This document shows, piece after piece, positions 25,358 through 33,447 of a DNA stretch of 64,000 nucleotides. Made by a program: the position numbers and the translations under genes. How positions within the stretch are numbered: the stretch's first letter is position 1; every line of letters starts with the position of its first letter. Under the pieces are notes generated by a model. It made no database searches, was not told where the DNA came from, and worked only from the letters and a program-made list of their open reading frames with translations. The stretch comes from a virus, in IMG/VR virus record IMGVR_UViG_3300027996_000011, positions 1 to 64,000 of that record; one strand, given 5' to 3'.

Positions 25358-27544
25358 TTAACAAGGTGGTGGTAGTGCACCATTTTCTAAATTACAGTCT
25401 ACACACCCATCATAACAATTTTTACACTCTTCACAGTCTATAAGCTTGTATCTACTTTTGTTTATTAAAAAATTGTGATATATTTCATCTGGTGTTAACG
25501 GTTTTATGTAGTACATCATTTGTGAAATACCACCTATAAATGAACCAGCAAAATTTTCCATAATTAGTCTCTGGTCTGTTTCTCCAGACCAATGAATTAG
25601 GGAACTACTACTACCCGTAGTAGCAGAACAACAATCACTAGTACAACCACTCATATCAGTAATTAAACTTTCTCTTAGTCCCATAGCTCCACCACCCCAT
25701 GACATATTATAAGCTACACCTACCTGAGTTTGTTTATTAGTGTTTAGTTGCCTAGGGATTATTTCCTCATAATCTTTTACCTTATGAACCCTTCTACCAT
25801 TAACATAAAAAGTTAATGTACCCATCCTATATTCTTGTTCGTCAAACCAACTTTGTACATTTGCACCGTGACATGTAAAATCAAAGTAAGCCTCATCTAT
25901 AAAAGAAGGGTACTCGTCTTTACAGGTTGGTTTTGGTTCTGAAGGTGTTTCGGGGTGACAACCAAAAGGGCCGGTACTGGTCTCTATGTGTCTTCCATAT
26001 CTTTGGAATTTATCTGTCCTAACCTTAACCAAGTCATTTATACCACCATTATTATATATTTCACAATCTTCTAGACACAAATTCCTTTCAAATACCACAT
26101 CAACCTGTATCCAGTTTGATGTACAATCCCCACTTCGTGTCATAAAAGCACATATAGGTTCAGAATAACTTTCTTCTATAGTATATCCACAATCAAAACT
26201 ACTACCAGTATAGCAGTCAGAGACTACTTCCTGACCTTCAATAGACGTGGTTCTTCCAGTTGTTTGACACCCACCTGTATACCTAATAGTTCTGTAACCA
26301 ATTCTCATATCATCAGTAATCCTAAATCCAATAGCATTACTATATACATCATACTGTGCTGTTGGTGATTTATTTTCACCTGTTAGTTTAACCGGGTCTT
26401 CTAGACTAGCTGTGAACCCTGTTTGTCCCTCACAAATATCACTAACCACCCCTGTTTCAACACAGTCATAACAACAACCAGTATCACCAGTTAAAGTTGT
26501 ACACTCAGAAAAAGCAGAATAAGACATGTCTTCGTGAAACCATTTGTCCTCAGCTCTAATTCCTTTGTAAAAAAAGAAACCATACTTATCTGTCCTACCT
26601 ATGGTCATCCCGGACCCATTCCATGCACTGTAATTAAAAGTGTATTGTGGACCAATTGAATTATATGAATAAGCTGTGGGGTTTGCACTACATAATGGTG
26701 TTATGACACCAGTAGCTCCCATAGTATTCTTATACCAACCACTAGTATTGTAACAATTACCGTAAATACCATATTTTTTTAGCCCATCTTCAATTAATGG
26801 TGAGTCTGGTCCATTAATATCAGTACAAATAGTATTTAATTTAAGGTAAGTTTCGAATGACCACCCACATTTAGGTCTTGTGGGTAATACTTCATAAGGA
26901 TAACCATATAATTTGTAGAATCCTTGGTAGAAACCACCTTTTAATTCTTGGTAGTAACCAGAGTAGTCTGTTTTATCCAATATTGTTGTATCGGTATAAA
27001 AAGTATTACTCCACCAAGGGAACCCGTAGGCTTTTACTTGATGCATTTTAAATCTCTTATCATATGAAAATTTATCGTGTGTTAAAGATGTTGGTAAACT
27101 ATCATATAAATCTATAGAATAAGTTCCTTTACTAACTTCATTCGGGTTAACCAGCCCATTATCGGTACCTGTCCAAATAATATCTCGTATACTATATCCC
27201 GACCCTGTATAAGGGCAATCGCAATTAGATTTAGCGTGTGGCCAAGTATTTTTACTTATAATAACAAAAGGTTTAAAACCACTATCAACATAATAACTAA
27301 CTGTTAGTCCTGTAGGATATTGGTAATTACAATCTGTTATAGGTTGTGTAGAAGCAGTTGTATTTAAATCTATCCATACTGGCAATTTTTCACCATCACC
27401 ATGGTCGATTATTTTTGTTGACCATACGACATCTGTTTTAAAATCTTTTTCATCAGACGCTAAAAAAATATCATAGTAAGAGCTGTAATTCAGTTTACTA
27501 TCTATTTTATTGAAATAAAAATTACTTAAATTTTGTGTTCCCAT
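25358..27544 (-). CDS. Cys-rich adhesin / fibre with LamG-like C-terminal region
   Basis: A 728-residue protein starting MGTQNLSNFYFNKIDSKLNY. It is rich in Tyr, Gly, Thr and Cys, with Cys pairs such as TGCCYDCVETG, SDCCSATTG and a C-terminal CEECKNCYDGCVDC. Residues about 560-700 (GTLTFYVNGRRVHKVKDYEE, MENFAGSFIGGISQMMYYI, then PLTPDEIYHN) fit the concanavalin/LamG jelly-roll, often used for sugar binding. A receptor-binding or tail-surface role is likely. The gene has a late-type box five bases before its ATG. The family call is moderate because the N-terminal half is unrecognised. Confidence 0.55.
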   Translation of the reverse strand: MGTQNLSNFYFNKIDSKLNYSSYYDIFLASDEKDFKTDVVWSTKIIDHGDGEKLPVWIDLNTTASTQPITDCNYQYPTGLTVSYYVDSGFKPFVIISKNTWPHAKSNCDCPYTGSGYSIRDIIWTGTDNGLVNPNEVSKGTYSIDLYDSLPTSLTHDKFSYDKRFKMHQVKAYGFPWWSNTFYTDTTILDKTDYSGYYQELKGGFYQGFYKLYGYPYEVLPTRPKCGWSFETYLKLNTICTDINGPDSPLIEDGLKKYGIYGNCYNTSGWYKNTMGATGVITPLCSANPTAYSYNSIGPQYTFNYSAWNGSGMTIGRTDKYGFFFYKGIRAEDKWFHEDMSYSAFSECTTLTGDTGCCYDCVETGVVSDICEGQTGFTASLEDPVKLTGENKSPTAQYDVYSNAIGFRITDDMRIGYRTIRYTGGCQTTGRTTSIEGQEVVSDCYTGSSFDCGYTIEESYSEPICAFMTRSGDCTSNWIQVDVVFERNLCLEDCEIYNNGGINDLVKVRTDKFQRYGRHIETSTGPFGCHPETPSEPKPTCKDEYPSFIDEAYFDFTCHGANVQSWFDEQEYRMGTLTFYVNGRRVHKVKDYEEIIPRQLNTNKQTQVGVAYNMSWGGGAMGLRESLITDMSGCTSDCCSATTGSSSSLIHWSGETDQRLIMENFAGSFIGGISQMMYYIKPLTPDEIYHNFLINKSRYKLIDCEECKNCYDGCVDCNLENGALPPPC

Positions 27545-27549
27545 ATAAT

Positions 27550-27557
27550 AATAAATA
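27550..27557 (-). promoter_or_regulatory. Late-promoter-like box TATTTATT before adhesin gene
   Basis: The minus strand reads AGTATTTATTATTAT and then the ATG five bases after the box. It is back to back with a rightward box at 27576-27583. Confidence 0.5.
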
Positions 27558-27575
27558 CTATTTGATTGGTTTAGA

Positions 27576-27583
27576 TATTTATA
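27576..27583 (+). promoter_or_regulatory. Late-promoter-like box TATTTATA heading the 27.6-30.3 kb unit
   Basis: TATTTATATATAAACG ends 14 bases before the ATG at 27598. With the leftward box at 27550 it forms a divergent pair within 35 bases. Confidence 0.6.
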
Positions 27584-27597
27584 TATAAACGTAAATA

Positions 27598-28446
27598 ATG
27601 GAAAGAACAGCAGCTATAGAGAAAGTAGTACAAAAACTTAGTACCATAAAAGAGGGTTTATCGACTGGAAAAGATGTTTCTCCTTTAGATTTTTTAATTT
27701 TATCGGAAATTTTTAAATTTAAAATAGAACCTAAATCCGACAGATTTACAGCTATATGTTTGGATGAGGCTTCTAAAACTAGTGATAGAAAAAGACACAT
27801 TAAGATTGTTGATGATATATTAGAACCTGAATTAGAGGAGGAGTCTGGTGAGGAAGAGGTTAATGAGTTAATTGATTTTGACGGGTCTATGCAAAGTAGT
27901 AAAATTCCACCAGGCACCGAAAACGTAAAAACAATGGGTTCTAAAAAAACTACTGATGATGTGGTAAAATCTACTAGGCAAGCTGGTACTTGGAGTGGTG
28001 CGGGACATTATTTTAAAAGATATTATGGAGAATCTATAGAGGAAAATGATTTAAGTGCTACATTAGGTTATGACGAAACACAAGATATGGACGCTGAAGA
28101 AACTATAGAGTACTTTGAGAAAGAACATGAGATGGATAGTATAGAAGCCAAAGAAAGAGCCGAAAGTATGGGTAAGACAGAAAAACTAGATAAGAAAGGT
28201 GAAAACTACCAAAGACTAACAGAAAAAGAAAAACTTAAAAAAATATCAGAAGATAAAGTAAAAAAAATGTTAGAGGTTATTTTAAAAACTAAGTCTGATG
28301 ATGGAGAAATAAGAGAACAATTACCTACAGTGTCATCTACAATAATTGTTAGCTTAATTAAAAAATTAGTTAAATTATTAAAAACTGAGGGTATTAATGA
28401 TGTGGATTCTATGTGTAAAAAAATAAAAGAGTATTGGGATGAATAG
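27598..28446 (+). CDS. Unknown helical virion-type protein
   Basis: A 282-residue, strongly charged protein. An N-terminal helical region (MERTAAIEKVVQKLSTIKEG) is followed by an acidic stretch (residues about 80-95), a short conserved-looking patch TWSGAGHYFKRYYGESIEEN near residue 140, and a long coiled-coil (residues 170-240). No known domain. It heads five small rightward genes that abut or overlap, all under a late-type box. It overlaps the next gene by 8 bases. A head-interior or assembly protein is possible. Function unknown. Confidence 0.5.
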   Translation: MERTAAIEKVVQKLSTIKEGLSTGKDVSPLDFLILSEIFKFKIEPKSDRFTAICLDEASKTSDRKRHIKIVDDILEPELEEESGEEEVNELIDFDGSMQSSKIPPGTENVKTMGSKKTTDDVVKSTRQAGTWSGAGHYFKRYYGESIEENDLSATLGYDETQDMDAEETIEYFEKEHEMDSIEAKERAESMGKTEKLDKKGENYQRLTEKEKLKKISEDKVKKMLEVILKTKSDDGEIREQLPTVSSTIIVSLIKKLVKLLKTEGINDVDSMCKKIKEYWDE

Positions 28447-28894
28447 TGATTTAAAAAACGACAAATATTCGTTACCTGAAGCCTTACTTAATTTGTTAAA
28501 AAATAAATTATCTTCACTAACTAAAGAAGATAAAGGTTACGACAGATGTAATACTATGGTTAATGATGGGTATGTTACTTACCCACAAGCTAAAAAATTA
28601 AAACATGAGTTGGAGAATGACTTAGAGGATATTGAGTATGAGACTGTGGGTGGTGAAGATATGTTAAATTTTATAAACAGTTCTTTAGAGTCTAGAAGAA
28701 ATGGGGTTCACAGGTCTAAAAAAATTAGACAAAATTCTGGAGAAGAAAACGTATTTAAAAAAACACACACAAAAGACAAAACTAAAAACCCAACTAAAAT
28801 AAGAAAAATAAAAGTCGCTACAAAAAGTGACGACATAAACAATAATCGAGCTATTTATGAAGAAATAAATAGAATAAAACAACTTTTAAAATAA
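28439..28894 (+). CDS. Unknown basic/charged protein with C-terminal helix
   Basis: A 151-residue protein starting MNSDLKNDKYSLPEALLNLL. The first half is helical and the middle is a basic, Lys/Thr-rich linker (KKTHTKDKTKNPTKIRK). The last 15 residues (RAIYEEINRIKQLLK) form an amphipathic helix similar to the N-terminal helix of the small acidic protein at 11369-11656. It overlaps the preceding gene by 8 bases, so the two are coupled. Function unknown. Confidence 0.5.
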   Translation: MNSDLKNDKYSLPEALLNLLKNKLSSLTKEDKGYDRCNTMVNDGYVTYPQAKKLKHELENDLEDIEYETVGGEDMLNFINSSLESRRNGVHRSKKIRQNSGEENVFKKTHTKDKTKNPTKIRKIKVATKSDDINNNRAIYEEINRIKQLLK

Positions 28895-28900
28895 AAAATT

Positions 28901-29257
28901 ATGGCAGATTTTAATCAAACTAAACCAGGAGCAAAATTAACAGACTTAGCTGCACAATATAGAAACCAAAACCTAGTTAAAAATGTATACCCTGTATCCG
29001 ATAGTGATGGATATAGTGCCAATCACCCTAATGCACTTGCTAATGGGGATGATAAAGGTAGGGGTAACGCAAATTATTTAGATGTTTTTGGTGAAGATAT
29101 TGGTACTCGTACTGACATTCACGGTAATGGAGAATCTAAAACCGGTAGAATCAATAACCTAAATACCAATCTTTATAGTAAGAAAAATGAATATAGTTCT
29201 GGAAATTTAGATTCTGGTCCTGGATTTGAAACAACTACAAATACACCACCGGCTTAA
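28901..29257 (+). CDS. Unknown small, low-complexity virion-type protein
   Basis: A 118-residue protein starting MADFNQTKPGAKLTDLAAQY. It is rich in Asn, Gly, Asp and Ser and almost without hydrophobic core segments, so it is probably extended or disordered. No domain recognised. It lies in the same rightward unit with 6-base spacing from the preceding gene and one base before the next ATG. Confidence 0.45.
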   Translation: MADFNQTKPGAKLTDLAAQYRNQNLVKNVYPVSDSDGYSANHPNALANGDDKGRGNANYLDVFGEDIGTRTDIHGNGESKTGRINNLNTNLYSKKNEYSSGNLDSGPGFETTTNTPPA

Positions 29258-29258
29258 A

Positions 29259-29660
29259 ATGAACTTATTTAATTCTCTTATTGAATTACTTAGTGAACAG
29301 GTATCCAATAGTGTAATAAAAGACGCTATAACAAATAAACATACTTGTGAATTACGGTATATGGATGACGAAAAATTACCTCAAGGTAGTCAGGTAAGAG
29401 TCATAGAGCCCGTCGCGTATGGATACTCTAAAAAAAATAATCCAGTTATAAGAGCATACCAAACTTCAGGACCCTCTTTAAAAGTTAATGAAAAAGGTAT
29501 ACCTTTACCTGACTGGAGATTATTTAGAGTTGATAGGATAAAAAGTATGAAACCTAAAAAAGGTGATGGTAGTTTATTCTTGACTTTTGGTGAACCTCCC
29601 TTATATAATCCTGTAGGGGATAACTCTATGGACAGAATGATGTACAACTCAAAATTTTAA
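29259..29660 (+). CDS. WYL-domain-like protein
   Basis: About 133 residues from the ATG at 29259 (MNLFNSLIELLSEQVSNSVI). The order VIKDAITNKHTCELRYMDDE, RVIEPVAYGYSKKNNPVIRA, then LPDWRLFRVDRIKSMKP follows WYL-type domains: a Y-x-D strand, an IEP-x-x-x-GY segment, an R-A-Y/Q segment and a W-R-L-F-x-x-D-R-I end. WYL domains bind nucleic acids or ligands and act in regulators, often in phage defence. Here it stands alone with no DNA-binding or nuclease part. The role is unknown. It is embedded among virion-type genes. Confidence 0.5.
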   Translation: MNLFNSLIELLSEQVSNSVIKDAITNKHTCELRYMDDEKLPQGSQVRVIEPVAYGYSKKNNPVIRAYQTSGPSLKVNEKGIPLPDWRLFRVDRIKSMKPKKGDGSLFLTFGEPPLYNPVGDNSMDRMMYNSKF

Positions 29661-29664
29661 ACTT

Positions 29665-30276
29665 ATGGATATGACAACGCTTCAACAAAATTTAGTTAAC
29701 GCTAAAAAAGTTATGAATAAAGTAGACGGTGGTAGTTTTACTAGTGGTAACGTTAATCTTTCACAAACAAATATGACTGACTCTACGGGATTATTATCAT
29801 CACCCACACCACTACCACAATCAGTTCCAACCCCTAACATAACAGAGTCAAGACAAGACCTATCACCAAAATCTAATATAACAGAAGATAGAATAAATAA
29901 ATCAAGATTGCCAGACGCTATTAAACAAGCCATGATAAATAATCCTATACCAGATATTCCTTTTAATGGTGGTGGCGTGGGACTTACTGATGAATTTTTA
30001 TCTGGTGTACAAGAACAAATGAATAAACAGGGTATGGGAACATCCGAACCACAAACTAATAACACAACACCACAAATTAATAATGTGGTACCACCAATTG
30101 GAAAAACCACAAAAAAAATATCATCTAAAAATTTAAAGTCCATAATTAAAGAATCTGTAAAAGAACTATTAGATGAAACTATTGGTTTAAAAACAGATAA
30201 TGACGAAAATTTCCAGTTCCGAGTTGGTGATAGAATTTTTTACGGAAAAATTACATCCAGTAAAACTGTTAAATAA
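29665..30276 (+). CDS. Unknown Pro/Asn/Thr-rich protein with C-terminal IxxxxL helix
   Basis: A 203-residue protein starting MDMTTLQQNLVNAKKVMNKV. The middle is Pro/Thr/Asn-rich and likely unfolded, with one conserved-looking segment SRLPDAIKQAMINNPIPDIP near residue 80. Near residue 155 it has KKISSKNLKSIIKESVKELL, the short helix pattern shared with other small proteins here, followed by a small beta segment. It is the last gene of the 27.6-30.3 kb unit. Function unknown; a head-associated role is a guess. Confidence 0.5.
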   Translation: MDMTTLQQNLVNAKKVMNKVDGGSFTSGNVNLSQTNMTDSTGLLSSPTPLPQSVPTPNITESRQDLSPKSNITEDRINKSRLPDAIKQAMINNPIPDIPFNGGGVGLTDEFLSGVQEQMNKQGMGTSEPQTNNTTPQINNVVPPIGKTTKKISSKNLKSIIKESVKELLDETIGLKTDNDENFQFRVGDRIFYGKITSSKTVK

Positions 30277-30291
30277 TTACCTAAAACACCT

Positions 30292-30322
30292 TTGACATAT
30301 TCAATATATTGTTTTATTATTG
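30292..30322 (+). promoter_or_regulatory. Host-type promoter TTG-N20-TATTATTG
   Basis: TTG at 30292-30294 and TATTATTG at 30315-30322, 20 bases apart, match TAnnTTTG at all but one fixed position. The ATG follows after four bases, so the transcript may be leaderless, as proposed for the lipoprotein and helicase genes. Confidence 0.5.
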
Positions 30323-30326
30323 AGGT

Positions 30327-31562
30327 ATGAATAAAGCAAAATACAAAATCCTTGTACTACCAAGTGATAGAACGGGGGTGTCTAAATTTAGGTCTGTTGA
30401 CCCACACACTTACTTACAAGATATGTATCCAGAAGATTTTTGGGTGGATATTGTTTATGAACCACCTTATCATGATAATAATTGGTGGAAACAATATGAT
30501 TTAATCCATTATCATAGAAGTATTGGTCCTGACTACGACGCATCAAAAGCTGTAGCTAAAAGACTTACTGGTTGGGGAATACCTCACATTATGGATATTG
30601 ATGATTATTGGTCACCTACACCAGACCATCCAGCTCACCACTTAATTAAGAAAAACGGTATAGATAAAAAAATACAAGAAAATATAAGACTAGCTGGTTA
30701 TGTAACTACAACCACTAAAGTTTTTGCCGCAGAAATAGCTAAACAAAATAAGAATGTTGAAATTTTCCCGAATGCTATAGACCACGAGGAAAAACAATAC
30801 GTACCACAACCAACAAAATCAGACAAGGTTAGAATTGGCTGGTTGGGTGGTTCTTCACACATAGAAGATTTAAATATTTTACAAGGTATGGCCGGTAAAA
30901 TACAAAGTGCCAAAAAAGACGAATTCCAATTTGTTTTATGTGGTTATGACTTACGAGGTAGTATGACTATGATTGATGAAAAAACCGGTAAACAGACTCA
31001 ACGTCCTATTAAACCAGAAGAATCTGTATGGTACAAATATGAACAATTATTCACTGACAATTATAAAATAGTAAGTGGTGATTATAAAAAAGAATTATTA
31101 GGATTTCAGAAAAAAAATATTAGTGGTGATTTAAATTCGGTTTATAGAAGAGTTTGGACCAAACCAATTACAACCTACGCGTCTAATTATAACTATTTTG
31201 ACGTTAGTATTGCACCTCTTAAAGAACATATTTTTAATCAAGTAAAATCACAATTAAAAGTTATAGAAGCTGGATTCCATAAAAAAGCTTTAATAGCTCA
31301 AGATTATGGACCTTACACAGTAGATTGTATAAGTGCTTTAGATAAGGGCGGTATTATAAACTCAACTGGTAATGCTCTTTTGGTTGATTCACATAAAAAC
31401 CACAAACAGTGGTTTCAACACGTAAAAAGACTAATCGACAACCCTAATTTAGTTGAGGATTTGGGTGAAAGACTTCATGAAACAATAGCACCACACTATA
31501 ATTTAAAAACAGTGACTGAAAAAAGAGCTGAGTGGTATAAAGAATTAATAAGAAAATCATAA
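30327..31562 (+). CDS. GT-B glycosyltransferase (GT4-like)
   Basis: A 411-residue protein starting MNKAKYKILVLPSDRTGVSK. It has the two Rossmann-like halves of GT-B enzymes: YDLIHYHRSIGPDYDASKAV and HIMDIDDYW in the first, and VRIGWLGGSSHIEDLNILQG with QFVLCGYDLRG in the second. The sugar-nucleotide region is around residues 285-350 (FDVSIAPLKEHIFNQVKSQL, KVIEAGFHKKALIAQDYGPY). It probably adds a sugar to a phage or host glycan. It stands about 1.9 kb upstream of the main sugar cluster with its own host-type promoter. Confidence 0.75.
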   Translation: MNKAKYKILVLPSDRTGVSKFRSVDPHTYLQDMYPEDFWVDIVYEPPYHDNNWWKQYDLIHYHRSIGPDYDASKAVAKRLTGWGIPHIMDIDDYWSPTPDHPAHHLIKKNGIDKKIQENIRLAGYVTTTTKVFAAEIAKQNKNVEIFPNAIDHEEKQYVPQPTKSDKVRIGWLGGSSHIEDLNILQGMAGKIQSAKKDEFQFVLCGYDLRGSMTMIDEKTGKQTQRPIKPEESVWYKYEQLFTDNYKIVSGDYKKELLGFQKKNISGDLNSVYRRVWTKPITTYASNYNYFDVSIAPLKEHIFNQVKSQLKVIEAGFHKKALIAQDYGPYTVDCISALDKGGIINSTGNALLVDSHKNHKQWFQHVKRLIDNPNLVEDLGERLHETIAPHYNLKTVTEKRAEWYKELIRKS

Positions 31563-31573
31563 AAAATTAAAAA

Positions 31574-32005
31574 ATGGCAGAAGTAGTAATTAATGACAAA
31601 ATAAAGACCCACGAAGAGGGCAAACACACTTATATTGGAAAATATAAGGGAAAAGATTTTAAGGCAAGTATGCAAGACATGAATGATGATAGAGAACTTG
31701 TTTATATGGAAGGTGAGGAAAATTTCACTGATGAAGATAAGGACGTTATTTTTGAACAATTGGACGACATGAGTTATGTGGACTCTATAGAAGAGGCTGG
31801 TAATGATAAAGTATATATAGAAAATAACTATGAAACTTGGTTTGCTTTTAAGTTTGAGGCTTATGGTTCTTATGGTGAGCATAAGTTTATAGTTGAGGAG
31901 TATAGTGATGAACACGGTGGTGATGCCACTTTTGTAGAAGGTGAGGATAAATTTAGTGAAGAAGAACAAGAACTAATTTACGAAGCCGTAAACGAATATA
32001 TGTAA
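31574..32005 (+). CDS. Acidic protein with internal duplication
   Basis: A 143-residue, very acidic protein. Residues about 40-75 (DRELVYMEGEENFTDEDKDV, then IFEQLDDM) and about 110-143 (GDATFVEGEDKFSEEEQELI, then YEAVNEYM) are an internal repeat. Each half reads as a strand, an EGE turn and an acidic helix. No known family. The leader and first codons (ATAAAAAATTAAAAAATGGC) are identical to those of the CDGSH gene downstream. Function unknown. Confidence 0.55.
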   Translation: MAEVVINDKIKTHEEGKHTYIGKYKGKDFKASMQDMNDDRELVYMEGEENFTDEDKDVIFEQLDDMSYVDSIEEAGNDKVYIENNYETWFAFKFEAYGSYGEHKFIVEEYSDEHGGDATFVEGEDKFSEEEQELIYEAVNEYM

Positions 32006-32006
32006 T

Positions 32007-32159
32007 ATGGAAGTGTTAATGTGTTTGTTTGTTGTTTTATTTATAATTTTTTTATGTAGATATGTTATGTCAGAGGGGTATAAACGGGAAAACGAAAAAC
32101 AATTTCTTCATAACTTAGAAAACTTTGATAAAAAAGAAAAAGAAAATGAAACAAAGTAA
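32007..32159 (+). CDS. Small single-pass membrane protein
   Basis: A 50-codon gene starting MEVLMCLFVVLFIIFLCRYV. One N-terminal transmembrane helix is followed by a charged cytoplasmic tail of about 30 residues. It begins two bases after the preceding stop and overlaps the next gene by 14 bases, which supports it as a real coupled gene. Possible roles include a holin helper or inhibitor, or a host-membrane effector. Nothing in the sequence decides. Confidence 0.45.
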   Translation: MEVLMCLFVVLFIIFLCRYVMSEGYKRENEKQFLHNLENFDKKEKENETK

Positions 32160-32400
32160 ATTACCAGTTTGGTTTGATGGGGAAACTTATAATGAAGGTG
32201 GTAAAGTAAGAAATAGGTTTTCAGGGGAAGAATATGAATTAACACCAGAAGAATTGTCTATGTATGACTTTATAATGGGTAGCCAAATAGTTTTAGAAAT
32301 GGGAATGATAGACAACCCTAAAATGGTTGAAGACCTAAGAAAAGGACTAGAGTGGTTTAGGATAAATAATAGTAAGGCTTATATGGTCTTATTAGATTAA
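32146..32400 (+). CDS. Unknown small protein, phage/Bacteroidota type
   Basis: An 84-residue protein from the ATG at 32146 (MKQSKLPVWFDGETYNEGGK). The opening LP-x-W-FDG-x-x-Y-x-x-G-x-x-V is followed by RFSGEEYELTPEELSMYDFI, an order I associate with small uncharacterised proteins of Bacteroidota phages. It is mostly acidic with a helical C-terminus. It overlaps the small membrane protein gene upstream by 14 bases. Function unknown. Confidence 0.5.
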   Translation: MKQSKLPVWFDGETYNEGGKVRNRFSGEEYELTPEELSMYDFIMGSQIVLEMGMIDNPKMVEDLRKGLEWFRINNSKAYMVLLD

Positions 32401-32425
32401 TTAATAAAAAATAAAAAATTAAAAA

Positions 32426-32605
32426 ATGGCAGTAGAGATTAATATTATGGAAAATGGACCTATCTTGGTCAAAGGAGAAACCACAGTAACAAAAGGTGGG
32501 GAAAAAGTAGTGGTAAGTGAAAATTACGCATTGTGTAGATGTGGGAAAAGTAAGTCCCAACCAATGTGTGATGGAACACATAAATTAGAAAATTTTAAAG
32601 GATAA
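32426..32605 (+). CDS. CDGSH-type iron-sulfur protein
   Basis: A 59-residue protein. Residues about 35-54 read NYALCRCGKSKSQPMCDGTH, which fits C-x-C-x2-S-x3-P-x-C-D-G-(S/T)-H, the 2Fe-2S ligand set (three Cys, one His) of CDGSH/mitoNEET-type proteins. The N-terminal 35 residues (MAVEINIMENGPILVKGETT) form the usual beta strands. Bacterial versions are small redox or cluster-transfer proteins. It follows an A-rich leader identical to that of the 31574 gene. A function in the phage is unknown. All ligand residues are present, so an active cluster is likely. Confidence 0.8.
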   Translation: MAVEINIMENGPILVKGETTVTKGGEKVVVSENYALCRCGKSKSQPMCDGTHKLENFKG

Positions 32606-32609
32606 AAAT

Positions 32610-32840
32610 ATGTATTATCAAGCAATCGTGGCATTCGAAACTGGAGTTATGGATAACGAAGGAAATGCTAAAGTTAAAAAATTTAAATATGTTGTGGAAG
32701 CTGAGTCTCTTTTTGAGGTTAATAAAAGGTTAGCATCTTACTTATCTGAAGACACTAGAGATTCAGAAATAGTATCAATTGCTAAGGCTCCTTTTGAGGA
32801 TTTTTTACACCCGGAATTGACCCCTAAGTATTATGGATAA
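32610..32840 (+). CDS. DUF4494-like small protein
   Basis: A 76-residue protein starting MYYQAIVAFETGVMDNEGNA, then VKKFKYVVEAESLFEVNKRL. The pattern (Y-x-x-x-V-x-F/Y at the start, a V-V-x-A-x-S-x-x-E-V-N segment and an acidic helix) resembles DUF4494, a small family of Bacteroidota and their phages with no known function. It overlaps the dUTPase gene by 8 bases, so the two are coupled. This is a family call by eye. Confidence 0.45.
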   Translation: MYYQAIVAFETGVMDNEGNAKVKKFKYVVEAESLFEVNKRLASYLSEDTRDSEIVSIAKAPFEDFLHPELTPKYYG

Positions 32841-33438
32841 AGAAAGTAACACTTGGAAAGAGATAATGTCAATGGCTAAAAATAATCCAAAACAAATGGA
32901 CGACACTTCACTATTAAAAAATTTGGGTTTGGATGGGGATACTTTAAAAAAAATCGAGGAGGACACTATTGAGTCCGCCAAAGAAGAGATTAAAGTTAAG
33001 GTTAGCTTTATGAATACCTCCACCAACGAAGACCCAAAACACAAATATATAGATGACAGTGGGATGGATTTACGTGCTAATTTAGAAAATCAGGTACATC
33101 TTAAACCAAGCGAAATAAAATTAATCCCAACAGGACTACACTTTGAATTACCTGAAAGTATGGAAATACAAGTAAGACCTAGAAGTGGTTTGGCAGCAAA
33201 AAATGGTATTACTGTTTTAAATACACCAGGAACTGTAGATAGGGGTTATAGTGGAGAAATAAAAGTTATTTTAATTAATTTGGGTAAGGACACTTTTATA
33301 GTAAATCATGGTGATAGAATTGCACAAGCTGTAATTTCACCAGTAATATCTGGTAGGTGGTGTACACTAACTAAAAAAAATAAACTAGCAAATACCAAAA
33401 GAAGTGATGGGGGATTTGGTTCAACAGGTATAAATTAA
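32833..33438 (+). CDS. dut: dUTPase with N-terminal extension
   Basis: A 201-residue protein. The trimeric dUTPase motifs are complete: DDSGMDLRA (1), PRSGLAAKNG (2), NTPGTVDRGYSGEIKVILIN (3, with catalytic Asp and Tyr), GDRIAQAVISP (4) and KRSDGGFGSTG (5, C-terminal lid). It hydrolyses dUTP to dUMP, keeping uracil out of phage DNA and feeding dTMP synthesis. The first about 50 residues are an extra charged helical region not present in typical dUTPases (about 150 residues). Confidence 0.95.
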   Translation: MDKESNTWKEIMSMAKNNPKQMDDTSLLKNLGLDGDTLKKIEEDTIESAKEEIKVKVSFMNTSTNEDPKHKYIDDSGMDLRANLENQVHLKPSEIKLIPTGLHFELPESMEIQVRPRSGLAAKNGITVLNTPGTVDRGYSGEIKVILINLGKDTFIVNHGDRIAQAVISPVISGRWCTLTKKNKLANTKRSDGGFGSTGIN

Positions 33439-33447
33439 AAATATATT

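Noticed and set aside
29682-30143. A 153-residue minus frame opposite the 29665 gene
   Set aside because: It lies inside a rightward operon with continuous spacing, has no leader, and shows no domain.
31496-31969. A 157-residue hydrophobic frame on the minus strand
   Set aside because: It is antisense to the end of a glycosyltransferase gene and an acidic gene; the Phe/Ile content comes from AT-rich antisense reading and it has no promoter or leader.
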